IMG/VR virus record: IMGVR_UViG_3300045921_000267
Coordinates: 1 to 64,000 of that record
Length of the DNA: 64,000 bases
Source: a virus
Strand: one strand, 5' to 3'
Shown: piece by piece, positions 14,000-20,058 of the stretch
How positions within the stretch are numbered: position 1 is the first letter of the stretch
How the letters are laid out: each line of letters begins with the position of its first letter
The notes under the pieces: model-generated
The model's input: only the letters and a program-made list of their open reading frames with translations
What the model was told of the DNA's origin: nothing
The model's database searches: none
Translations under genes and position numbers: made by a program

Positions 14000-15365
14000 C
14001 ACCGTTGCCCTTCTTCCTCTTCCTCCGACCCTCTTCCTTGAACTCGATCTGCTCCGCCGTGACACCGAGCTTCATGCGCTCGATGTCGTTCGTGAGTCGC
14101 CAAAGAAAGCCCATCGGGTTGTCGCGATGCATCTCCGCATAGAAGCGTGAGATGCCCTTCTCACGTTCGGCGCGCGTCGAGTTCAGCGAGCCCACGAAGT
14201 CCACGATGCGGATCTTCGCGTACGCGTCAGCGATCTTCGCCGCGCGGATCACGTGCTCATGCTCATCCGCATCTTCCTTCGGACGCTGCGTCTGCGAGAC
14301 CGTATGCGTGACAAGCGACCAGTTCAGCGTGAGTCGCTTCAAATCCCGCGTCGCATCAAGTTGATGCTGCGTCTCGCTATCTACGCGCTTGTTGCGTGAG
14401 CGCATGAGATCCACGTAGTCACAGATCAACATCTTCGGCTTGAATCCGCGCGCCGCGAGCGTCTTCAGCTCGCTCTCGATGTCGAGAGCCGTGACGTCCC
14501 AATCTGTCATCGCGCGGATCACGAGCAAGCCGCGCAGCCTCCGGTATTCATCGATCATGTCGCGGTAGAGCGACGGCGTGATCGAGCCTTTGCGCACTTC
14601 CGTATAGAACTCGCCGGAGAAGCGGGTGTCGTAGCGCGCCTCCGTCTGCTCGCGCTTGCCTTCGAGCTGGATGTGCAGAACGGGCTCGCGGTGCATGCGC
14701 AAGCATCGGAATCCCTCGTTGATGAGCCACGTGCTCTTGCCCGCCTTCGCGTAGCCCTGCACGAGCCACACTTCGCCCTCGACGGCACCCCCACCACACG
14801 CATCATCAAGCGGTCCGATCCCCGTCGAATAGACGTGTTGAAAGCCCGTCGCGTTCTTGATGATGCGTTGCTTGTGGCGAGTCTCGAACTCCTCGAAGAA
14901 GAACGATCGGTTCTCGTCCTCGAACGTCACCTCGCGGATCCGATCGAGCGCGCGCTGCGTCACATCGTACGCCTCGATCGGCTTGCCCGCGTTGTACAGA
15001 TCCTGCGCCTGCTTGTGTGCCTGCGCGAAGACCGATCGCTTGCAAAAGTCGGCGAGCGCTTCGCGGATGTACGCGTGCTCCGTCACGTAGGTGATCGACG
15101 TGATGGCGTCGATCTCATTCGAGTAGCTCGTGACGTTCTCAGGCTCGACGAAACGCAGCGCATCGCGCAACGGCACGTCGGTCATGCGCACCATGTACTT
15201 CTGCCAATACGCGTTCATCGTCGTCCAGACCCAGCCAAGCGGACGAGTCGTGAAGTACGACGCATCGACGTGCTTGAACGCACGTACTGCGAAGCCTTCG
15301 TCTAACATCGCGAGACGTGCGATCGATCGCTGGAACGCGACGTCGAAAGGGAAAGCTGCCGACAC
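13986..15365 (-). CDS. DnaB-like replicative helicase
   Basis: This 459-residue RecA-fold helicase unwinds DNA ahead of the fork. The N-terminal helical domain (first 150 residues) resembles DnaB-N in layout. The motor has Walker A GYAKAGKST (about residue 203) and Walker B MLICDYVDLM, followed by an Arg/Gln-rich motif (LVTHTVSQTQRPKEDADEH). The C-terminus is very basic and then acidic (EEGRRKRKKGNGDDDE). The GTG at 15365 lies six bases after the promoter hexamer TATAGA and has no ribosome binding site, so the mRNA is predicted to be leaderless. It overlaps the primase start. Confidence 0.9.
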   Translation of the reverse strand: MSAAFPFDVAFQRSIARLAMLDEGFAVRAFKHVDASYFTTRPLGWVWTTMNAYWQKYMVRMTDVPLRDALRFVEPENVTSYSNEIDAITSITYVTEHAYIREALADFCKRSVFAQAHKQAQDLYNAGKPIEAYDVTQRALDRIREVTFEDENRSFFFEEFETRHKQRIIKNATGFQHVYSTGIGPLDDACGGGAVEGEVWLVQGYAKAGKSTWLINEGFRCLRMHREPVLHIQLEGKREQTEARYDTRFSGEFYTEVRKGSITPSLYRDMIDEYRRLRGLLVIRAMTDWDVTALDIESELKTLAARGFKPKMLICDYVDLMRSRNKRVDSETQHQLDATRDLKRLTLNWSLVTHTVSQTQRPKEDADEHEHVIRAAKIADAYAKIRIVDFVGSLNSTRAEREKGISRFYAEMHRDNPMGFLWRLTNDIERMKLGVTAEQIEFKEEGRRKRKKGNGDDDE

Positions 15366-15371
15366 GAGCGG

Positions 15372-15384
15372 TCTATACCCGATG
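15372..15384 (-). promoter_or_regulatory. Phage promoter-like block P4 (CATCGGGTATAGA)
   Basis: The same 13-mer as P1. Six bases separate the hexamer from the GTG start of the helicase, so transcription should begin at the start codon. The block lies in the 27-base gap before the helicase-primase operon. Confidence 0.6.
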
Positions 15385-15392
15385 GTACTTCT

Positions 15393-15983
15393 TCAGCGAG
15401 ACCGAGCACGCCTCACGTGCTCGGGAGCCTGCGCGATCTTGCCAAGGCGCAGCGCGATCACATCGAAGCCCTCACGCTCGTTCAGACGCTTCGCGCACGA
15501 AGCCGCACGCGGGCAAGCAGGACACCACTTCGAGAACGGATGATAGCCGCCAGAAAGGTTGATCTGCGCTTCACAGAGATCGGTGCGCCCATTCACGAGG
15601 TAGTCGCGCCGCACCGCCTCGTTGCCACTGTTGACGGAGATGAGTTCACGCTCGAACTGAGTGTCCATGAGCTTCTTCTGCGCGCTCTCCCACGACATGC
15701 GCTGGACCATCGTATGGTAGCGTGTGAGCAGCGCTTCGCTCGCCATCGACTGCAAGCTCGGGCGCGCACGAGACCCACGACCTACGCGCACGACACGGAA
15801 GCGGAGCCACATGAAGAGCTTCGGCTGCTCGACATGGTGCTCTCGACACCACCGGAGGAACGAGGATGCAGCGTTCCACGCGCCGCGTGACCGCGTGTAG
15901 CCGCCGAGACCTCCTGCAAGGCGATCAAACTCATCGAGTACTTCTTGCACCGTGGTCTCCTTCTCGTTCATCTCCGCGTGCAT
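15393..15983 (-). CDS. Hypothetical protein with Cys motif between two helicase genes
   Basis: This 196-residue protein (MHAEMNEKETTVQEVLDEFD onward) starts at 15983 after GAGGAGGAAGC. The first half is helical and basic (SSFLRWCREHHVEQPKLFMWL). Near the end stands KWCPACPRAASCAKR, a C-x2-C-x5-C pattern that could hold zinc or an iron-sulfur cluster. The family is not recognised. It lies 9 bases after the SF2 helicase stop and just upstream of promoter block P4, so it belongs to the helicase P5 operon. A replication or recombination accessory role is inferred from position. Confidence 0.8.
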   Translation of the reverse strand: MHAEMNEKETTVQEVLDEFDRLAGGLGGYTRSRGAWNAASSFLRWCREHHVEQPKLFMWLRFRVVRVGRGSRARPSLQSMASEALLTRYHTMVQRMSWESAQKKLMDTQFERELISVNSGNEAVRRDYLVNGRTDLCEAQINLSGGYHPFSKWCPACPRAASCAKRLNEREGFDVIALRLGKIAQAPEHVRRARSR

Positions 15984-15992
15984 GCTTCCTCC

Positions 15993-17390
15993 TCAGAGAC
16001 TGACAACCTGCGTGCCGATGCGTGTCTCGGCGAAGATCCGACGCCCCGCGGCGTGACGCTTCAGCGTCTCGGTGCCGTGGTTGTCGTGGAAGTCATAGAT
16101 GAGCCCGACGCTCTTGCCTTCGCACGCAGTGAGCGGGCGGAAGTACGACTGCATCATCTGCACGCTGGCGTCGCCGCCCGCGGCGTAGATGAGCGCGCTC
16201 GCCCGCGGAAGATCGACGCCTTCACCGATCACGCTCGTGCCGATTAGCACGTAGCCCTCGCCATCTGCGAAGCGCTTCACGGCTGCACTTGTGAGAGCAC
16301 CTTCGCCTCCCTTCACGACGACGCTCTCAGGGATCATCTGCCCGAGCAAGTCGGCGTGCGCGCGACGCTTCACGAGCACGATCGTCGGGATTCCGTTCTG
16401 ATTTCCGATCGCGTGCGCGATCTGCGCAACGCGTGCGTTGCGACCCTCGTGCTTCACGATGCCGTCCTCGTAGGCTTCATCCCACGAGGTACCAGGCATC
16501 AACCGCGCGCCTGGTACTGGAGCGAACACGATGCGCGGAGGTGCGAGGTAGCCTCCGCTAACGAGTTCTTTGATCTCGATCTTGCGCAGCACCTGCGAGC
16601 ACACTGCGGCCATCGCGAGATCGTCTCCCGCAGTGCGAAAGTGCGTACCCGTGAACATGAGCCGGTAGTACGCCTCGGACGCAAGTTCGGAGATGCGATG
16701 ATATGTCTCTGCCGCAGCGTGATGGAACTCGTCGATCACAAGCACGAGGCGCGTCTTCCACCACGCATCAGGTTGCTTCGCCGCACTCGATGCCGTCGCG
16801 ACGACAATCGGCTTCGTGATGTCCTTCTCGCTCGGCTTCGCGTCACCATCAAGCCTCGCCACAAAGTCAGGGCTCCACATCTTGCAAAAGACCTCGTAGG
16901 TCTGCCTCACGATCTGCAAGCTAGGCGCGACATAGACAGTTGGCAGTGCGATCGTGTCGATGGCGCGCGCAGCCATGAGCGTTTTGCCGGAGCGAGGTGG
17001 AGCGTCGATCACACCTGTGCCGTACGTGATGATGCGCTTGTGCACTTCGTCTTGGTACGGACGCCACGCCGCACGCACGCTCCACCACGGGATGTTGTCT
17101 TCAGGACGGACGCGAATGTCGTGAAGCTCGCACGGCACGCCGTGATGCTTCGCGAGTGCGAGCACGTACGGCGTCAAGCCGGCAGGTACACGGTTGTCAG
17201 AACGCACGAGCGAGCCCCACGGCATCCCCTCGTGGATGAAGACTTCGCCGAAGCGAGTCTCACGAGCGCGACGTTCCGCTGCGTCGTTCGTCGGCGCGAG
17301 TGGGATCGCTAGCTGCCGGCGGATCGCCGCGATGAAGCTCAACGGCGCACCGTGGATCTCGCTAAACGCGTTGCCTCGCCAGACTTGCAC
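15993..17390 (-). CDS. Superfamily 2 DNA helicase (UvsW/DEAD-like)
   Basis: This 465-residue helicase has motif I VIDAPPRSGKTLMAA (about residue 130), motif II LVLVIDEFHHAA (about 218), motif III MFTGTHFRT, motif V LIGTSVIGEGVDLPRA (about 391) and a motif VI region QMMQSYFRP. Phage enzymes of this type (for example T4 UvsW) remodel branched DNA in recombination and fork restart. The frame is open further upstream to 17429, but that part is the promoter. The chosen GTG at 17390 lies seven bases after the hexamer TAGATC, with no ribosome binding site, so a leaderless mRNA is predicted. Sequence fit and promoter position support this start. Confidence 0.9.
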   Translation of the reverse strand: MQVWRGNAFSEIHGAPLSFIAAIRRQLAIPLAPTNDAAERRARETRFGEVFIHEGMPWGSLVRSDNRVPAGLTPYVLALAKHHGVPCELHDIRVRPEDNIPWWSVRAAWRPYQDEVHKRIITYGTGVIDAPPRSGKTLMAARAIDTIALPTVYVAPSLQIVRQTYEVFCKMWSPDFVARLDGDAKPSEKDITKPIVVATASSAAKQPDAWWKTRLVLVIDEFHHAAAETYHRISELASEAYYRLMFTGTHFRTAGDDLAMAAVCSQVLRKIEIKELVSGGYLAPPRIVFAPVPGARLMPGTSWDEAYEDGIVKHEGRNARVAQIAHAIGNQNGIPTIVLVKRRAHADLLGQMIPESVVVKGGEGALTSAAVKRFADGEGYVLIGTSVIGEGVDLPRASALIYAAGGDASVQMMQSYFRPLTACEGKSVGLIYDFHDNHGTETLKRHAAGRRIFAETRIGTQVVSL

Positions 17391-17397
17391 GATCGTC

Positions 17398-17410
17398 GAT
17401 CTACCCGATG
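17398..17410 (-). promoter_or_regulatory. Phage promoter-like block P5 (CATCGGGTAGATC)
   Basis: The hexamer TAGATC ends seven bases before the GTG start of the SF2 helicase. The block lies in the 35-base gap after the winged-helix gene. Confidence 0.6.
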
Positions 17411-17425
17411 CTCGTGACGAGCCGA

Positions 17426-18064
17426 TCAACTTCGCGCAGAATGCACCTTGCCCCGCACGTTCGGTTCGTCGTCGCCCTGCGCCTCGTCGTCGTTGGGTAT
17501 CGCATCCTCCCCGGACGTGCGGGGCTTCTTCATCATGGAGACCTCCGCCTCAGCCCACGCCTTCACGAAAGCGATCCGATCCTTCGTCGGGAGGTCGCGG
17601 TAGCTCGCGTCTGGATCCTTCAACATCTTGCGCGTGTGCTTCGTGAGTGCGCGCTTCGCGCGCTGAAGCCACTCGTCCGCGAAGAACGACTCCGTGGATC
17701 CTTCGCCGCGCTCCGGGTGAGTGCTCACGAGCCCGCCGAGCTTGTAGACTGGGATGGACGAGCGCCACGAGATCATCCCGTGGACTTCGATCCAACCATG
17801 GTCGCGTAGCTGCGCGATATGCCGTCGGATGCTGCGGTCGCTGTAGTCGAGGAAGTCGGCGATCTCCGCTTGCGAGAGTGAGCACACGAGATGTCCGCTT
17901 GCGTAGAGTTCGGCGAGCCGTCCTCCACGAAGGCCACGATCATCACGACATACGTGCCGACGCAACACGTCGTAGACCGCGAGCGCCTCCGCGCCGATGA
18001 TGCGAGGAACGCCCATGTCTACCGAAAGAAAGAAGTGGGGCACGTAGAACCCGAGGTCGGCCAT
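17426..18064 (-). CDS. Winged-helix DNA-binding protein (regulator or replication initiator type)
   Basis: The 212-residue protein starts at ATG 18064 (MADLGFYVPHFFLSVDMG). Residues 62-94 form a clear helix-turn-helix and wing: CSLSQAEIADFLDYSDRSIR, then RHIAQLRDHGWIEV. The rest is charged, and the C-terminal part (KHTRKMLKDPDASYRDLPTK) is helical. The overall layout recalls phage DnaD/RepA-like initiators as well as simple transcription regulators, and I cannot choose between them. The start is seven bases from the promoter hexamer TATAGA without a ribosome binding site, so it is predicted leaderless. Two perfect palindromes lie about 130 bases upstream and are its most obvious candidate target. 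Confidence 0.85.
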   Translation of the reverse strand: MADLGFYVPHFFLSVDMGVPRIIGAEALAVYDVLRRHVCRDDRGLRGGRLAELYASGHLVCSLSQAEIADFLDYSDRSIRRHIAQLRDHGWIEVHGMISWRSSIPVYKLGGLVSTHPERGEGSTESFFADEWLQRAKRALTKHTRKMLKDPDASYRDLPTKDRIAFVKAWAEAEVSMMKKPRTSGEDAIPNDDEAQGDDEPNVRGKVHSARS

Positions 18065-18071
18065 GTCGTGC

Positions 18072-18084
18072 TCTATACACGATG
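18072..18084 (-). promoter_or_regulatory. Phage promoter-like block P6 (CATCGTGTATAGA)
   Basis: The rightmost copy of the family. The hexamer TATAGA ends seven bases before the ATG of the winged-helix gene. Everything to the right (structural genes) lacks this motif in the gaps I inspected. Confidence 0.6.
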
Positions 18085-18148
18085 AAAAGTCGGTCGTGCT
18101 GGTCCGGTCGCAAGGGCGGGGCCCTTCGATCTCGGTTTCCTTTCTTTG

Positions 18149-18187
18149 GGAAGAGAAGATCCGAACGTAGTGAGGATCTTCTCTTCT
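18149..18187 (-). terminator. Long hairpin between lysis cassette and regulator gene
   Basis: AAGAGAAGATCC (18151-18162) pairs perfectly with 18174-18185, extended by one more pair and a wobble, around an 11-base loop. The tail in the leftward direction (CCCAAAGAAAGG) is not T-rich, so terminator function is likely but not classical. It would isolate the late genes from the winged-helix transcript. Confidence 0.55.
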
Positions 18188-18194
18188 TTCCGTA

Positions 18195-18231
18195 GGACAA
18201 ATTTGTCCGGGGGGTGCGGACAAATTTGTCC
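18195..18231. promoter_or_regulatory. Twin perfect palindromes GGACAAATTTGTCC (candidate operators)
   Basis: Two identical 14-bp perfect palindromes occupy 18195-18208 and 18218-18231. Their centres are 23 bp apart, about two helical turns, which would place both on one face of the DNA. They lie upstream of the winged-helix gene and just after the late lysis genes. The AT-rich core stands out in this GC-rich sequence. This is a typical operator arrangement for a dimeric protein, or iteron-like sites for an initiator. Confidence 0.75.
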
Positions 18232-18249
18232 GGGGGTCAGGATGCACGC

Positions 18250-18605
18250 TCAATTTGCGAACGCGACTGCGAGAGCCACGGCTGCCCCGGTCGCCACGAG
18301 CGCGCCGACCGCGAACCACAACGGCGGGCTTTCGTACCATTCGCGCGTTGCGCTCCTCCGGCTGCGCTCGATCTCCGCGACGAGTTCGGAGATGCGGTCG
18401 CGCAAGAGCCCCTCGCGCAGTGTGAGTCTTCGTGCGCCATCAATTGCCCGGTGAACGGCGCACGGTCTCCCTGCCGGAGCAGGATGGGCTCAGGCAGTTG
18501 CACTGACGGAATTGCGTCTTGCGCGTAAGCGGCCCTAGCAGGCGCTAGGACGGCCGCGAGCACGAGGAGCATGGGGGTAGCCACTGCTTCACGGAACGCC
18601 TCCAC
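18250..18605 (-). pseudogene. Exported spanin-like protein interrupted by a -1 frameshift
   Basis: Translation from GTG 18605 (GGAGAGG site) gives a signal peptide (PMLLVLAAVLAPARAAYA, cleavage before Q) and then PEPILLRQGDRAPFTGQL, a motif I know from exported phage lysis-cassette proteins. After about residue 60 this frame turns into an unlikely Ser/Arg-rich sequence ending at 18237. The -1 frame, entered near 18426, continues sensibly with a helical stretch (LTLREGLLRDRISELVAEIE) and a C-terminal membrane segment (PPLWFAVGALVATGAAVALA), ending at 18250. The combined product would be about 118 residues. Either programmed frameshifting, a real inactivating mutation or a sequencing error explains this. 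A lysis (spanin-like) role is suggested by its i-spanin-like neighbour. Confidence 0.65.
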
Positions 18606-18642
18606 GGGGCCTCTCCGTGGCGGGAATCGGCCCTTCTGAACC

Positions 18643-19017
18643 CTAGCGCCGCCCCGCGTCTCTTAGCCGGCGGTTGAAGTCGCGGATGAACGCATCCGCG
18701 GCTTCGGGACCTCCCTCGCGCGCGGCTTCGTACTTCAGCCGTTGCGCTGCATCGAACGCCGCGATCTCCGCGGCGTGCTCGCGCTCAATCCGAGCGAGTT
18801 CTGCTCGTGCGTGTTGCGTTGCCGCGTCGAGACGATCCGCGATCGCGCGCTCTCCAGGACCAGCGTCGATGTCGGTCACGATTGGTAACGGACTCGGAGG
18901 CGTGCAGCCGCGCCCGATGAAGAACGCGATCACGACCGCGAGCACGAGCACCGCGACACCGCCGACGACGGCGAGCGCCACGGTGAAGCCTTCACGTGTT
19001 GGAGTCTTGTAACCCAT
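18643..19017 (-). CDS. i-spanin-like (Rz-like) membrane protein
   Basis: This 124-residue protein has a single N-terminal membrane segment (VALAVVGGVAVLVLAVVIAFFIG, about residues 13-35) followed by a periplasmic helical coil (ATQHARAELARIEREHAAEI, FDAAQRLKYEAA) and the end FIRDFNRRLRDAGRR. This is the layout of inner-membrane spanins, which link to an outer-membrane partner and fuse the membranes at lysis. It sits between the membrane zincin candidate and the exported frameshifted protein. The ATG at 19017 has only a distant GGAG, so an upstream TTG or GTG start is possible. Classification is by layout, not by a clear family match. Confidence 0.65.
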   Translation of the reverse strand: MGYKTPTREGFTVALAVVGGVAVLVLAVVIAFFIGRGCTPPSPLPIVTDIDAGPGERAIADRLDAATQHARAELARIEREHAAEIAAFDAAQRLKYEAAREGGPEAADAFIRDFNRRLRDAGRR

Positions 19018-19137
19018 CACGTCACCAGTTCTCCGCAACACACGAGGTGTCCGCGCTCGCCATCAATGGCGCGCCGCGGTGCCGTCGTAGGCGGCCTCTT
19101 CAAGGTGGTTGCCCCGGTACGGATTCTCGCCGCGAAG

Positions 19138-19548
19138 TCACGCGACGAGCATGCCTGCGCCGTAGATGGCCCACGGCAGCAGAATCCACACGAGCAGCGC
19201 TGCGATCCACGTCCACGCGAGCAGCACGAGCGCGAGCATGAACGCCGCGAGGCAGTTCGCCTCGAACTGCTCGACGTGGATTCGTTCGTGGAAGAGCGTG
19301 CGCGCGATCGACGCTTCAGAGTGAGCACCGTTCAACAAGATCCCGTGCCCGATGCACGTGCCTCCCCACTTCACGTACCACGTGCGCACGGGCCACGAGC
19401 CCGGTGCGAAGCGAGTCGTGAGCGAGCCATCGATCCATTCGAGATGCGAGCCCCACACGACGCGCACGAAGAGCACCACGAGCCAGCCGACGAGATCATT
19501 CGGCAACGTGGCGACGTAGAGGCAGTAGCGGGTCCAGGGCTTCAGCAC
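19138..19548 (-). CDS. Membrane protein with HExxH motif
   Basis: This 136-residue protein has two hydrophobic regions: one near the N-terminus (LVGWLVVLFVRVVW) and a long one at the C-terminus (AFMLALVLLAWTWIAALLVWILLPWAI). Between them stands HERIHVEQFE at residues 87-96, an HExxH motif with a following Glu as in small zincin metallopeptidases. It overlaps the start of the cassette's first gene product by 7 bases and lies in the lysis region, where no endolysin is visible. Whether it cleaves peptides is unknown; a purely structural role is possible. Confidence 0.7.
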   Translation of the reverse strand: MLKPWTRYCLYVATLPNDLVGWLVVLFVRVVWGSHLEWIDGSLTTRFAPGSWPVRTWYVKWGGTCIGHGILLNGAHSEASIARTLFHERIHVEQFEANCLAAFMLALVLLAWTWIAALLVWILLPWAIYGAGMLVA

Positions 19549-19994
19549 GATCCCTCCTCCAGGTCACCGTCTCGCGTTTCCACATTCGAGCGTCGCGTCG
19601 GCGTGTTGCTCGACCCTCCGAGACGATGCGCCCAATCGGCGAAGAATCCACCCATGCGGTCACCGAACGTGATGATGAACTTACGGATCGTCTTCACGGT
19701 GAGTTCGTACGCAACCATCGTGAGCGCGCCGAGCCCCGCGCCGGAGATCACGCGATTCGTGATCGTACTACTGACGCCATCGAAGAGCGGCACGTCCACG
19801 ACGATGGCGAACACCGCTGCGCACACGAAGATCGGATGGTACGCCTTCGTGACGTAGTAGACGCCTCGCCAGCCTTGATCGCCGCCCTTCGCTGCGATCA
19901 GTTTCTGCACCATCTCGCCGATCGCGCCCACGACGAGCATGATCGCGAGGTACGAGATGATGACGAGCGTGTTGTGGTCGAGCGCGAGCGACAT
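19542..19994 (-). CDS. Holin-like membrane protein
   Basis: This 150-residue protein has a first membrane segment at the N-terminus (TLVIISYLAIMLVVGAIGEM), a second in the middle (PIFVCAAVFAIVVDVPLF), possibly a third (ISGAGLGALTMVAYELTV), and a charged C-terminal tail (RRSNVETRDGDLEEGSC). Small size, two or three membrane segments and a hydrophilic tail fit holins, which open the inner membrane at lysis. Its ribosome binding site GGAGG is buried in a stable hairpin (19998-20044). It is the first gene of the lysis cassette after the tailspike gene. Holin identity is inferred from topology and context. Confidence 0.6.
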   Translation of the reverse strand: MSLALDHNTLVIISYLAIMLVVGAIGEMVQKLIAAKGGDQGWRGVYYVTKAYHPIFVCAAVFAIVVDVPLFDGVSSTITNRVISGAGLGALTMVAYELTVKTIRKFIITFGDRMGGFFADWAHRLGGSSNTPTRRSNVETRDGDLEEGSC

Positions 19995-19997
19995 GAC

Positions 19998-20044
19998 GAG
20001 ACCTCCGAGATACCTGCGATCGTAGCAGGCACTTCGGAGGTCTC
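19998..20044 (-). promoter_or_regulatory. Hairpin that hides the ribosome binding site of the holin-like gene
   Basis: An 11-bp perfect stem (19998-20008 with 20034-20044) carries an inner 5-bp stem (CCTGC/GCAGG). The stem arm nearest the gene contains GGAGG, the ribosome binding site of the ATG at 19994. Folding would block translation initiation or act as a stop for the upstream transcript; no T-tract follows. Confidence 0.65.
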
Positions 20045-20058
20045 CGAAAGCGCGATGA

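Noticed and set aside
17391-17429. Extra N-terminal residues (MIGSSRASG...) for the SF2 helicase
   Set aside because: These codons overlap the promoter block P5, so the start at 17390 is preferred.
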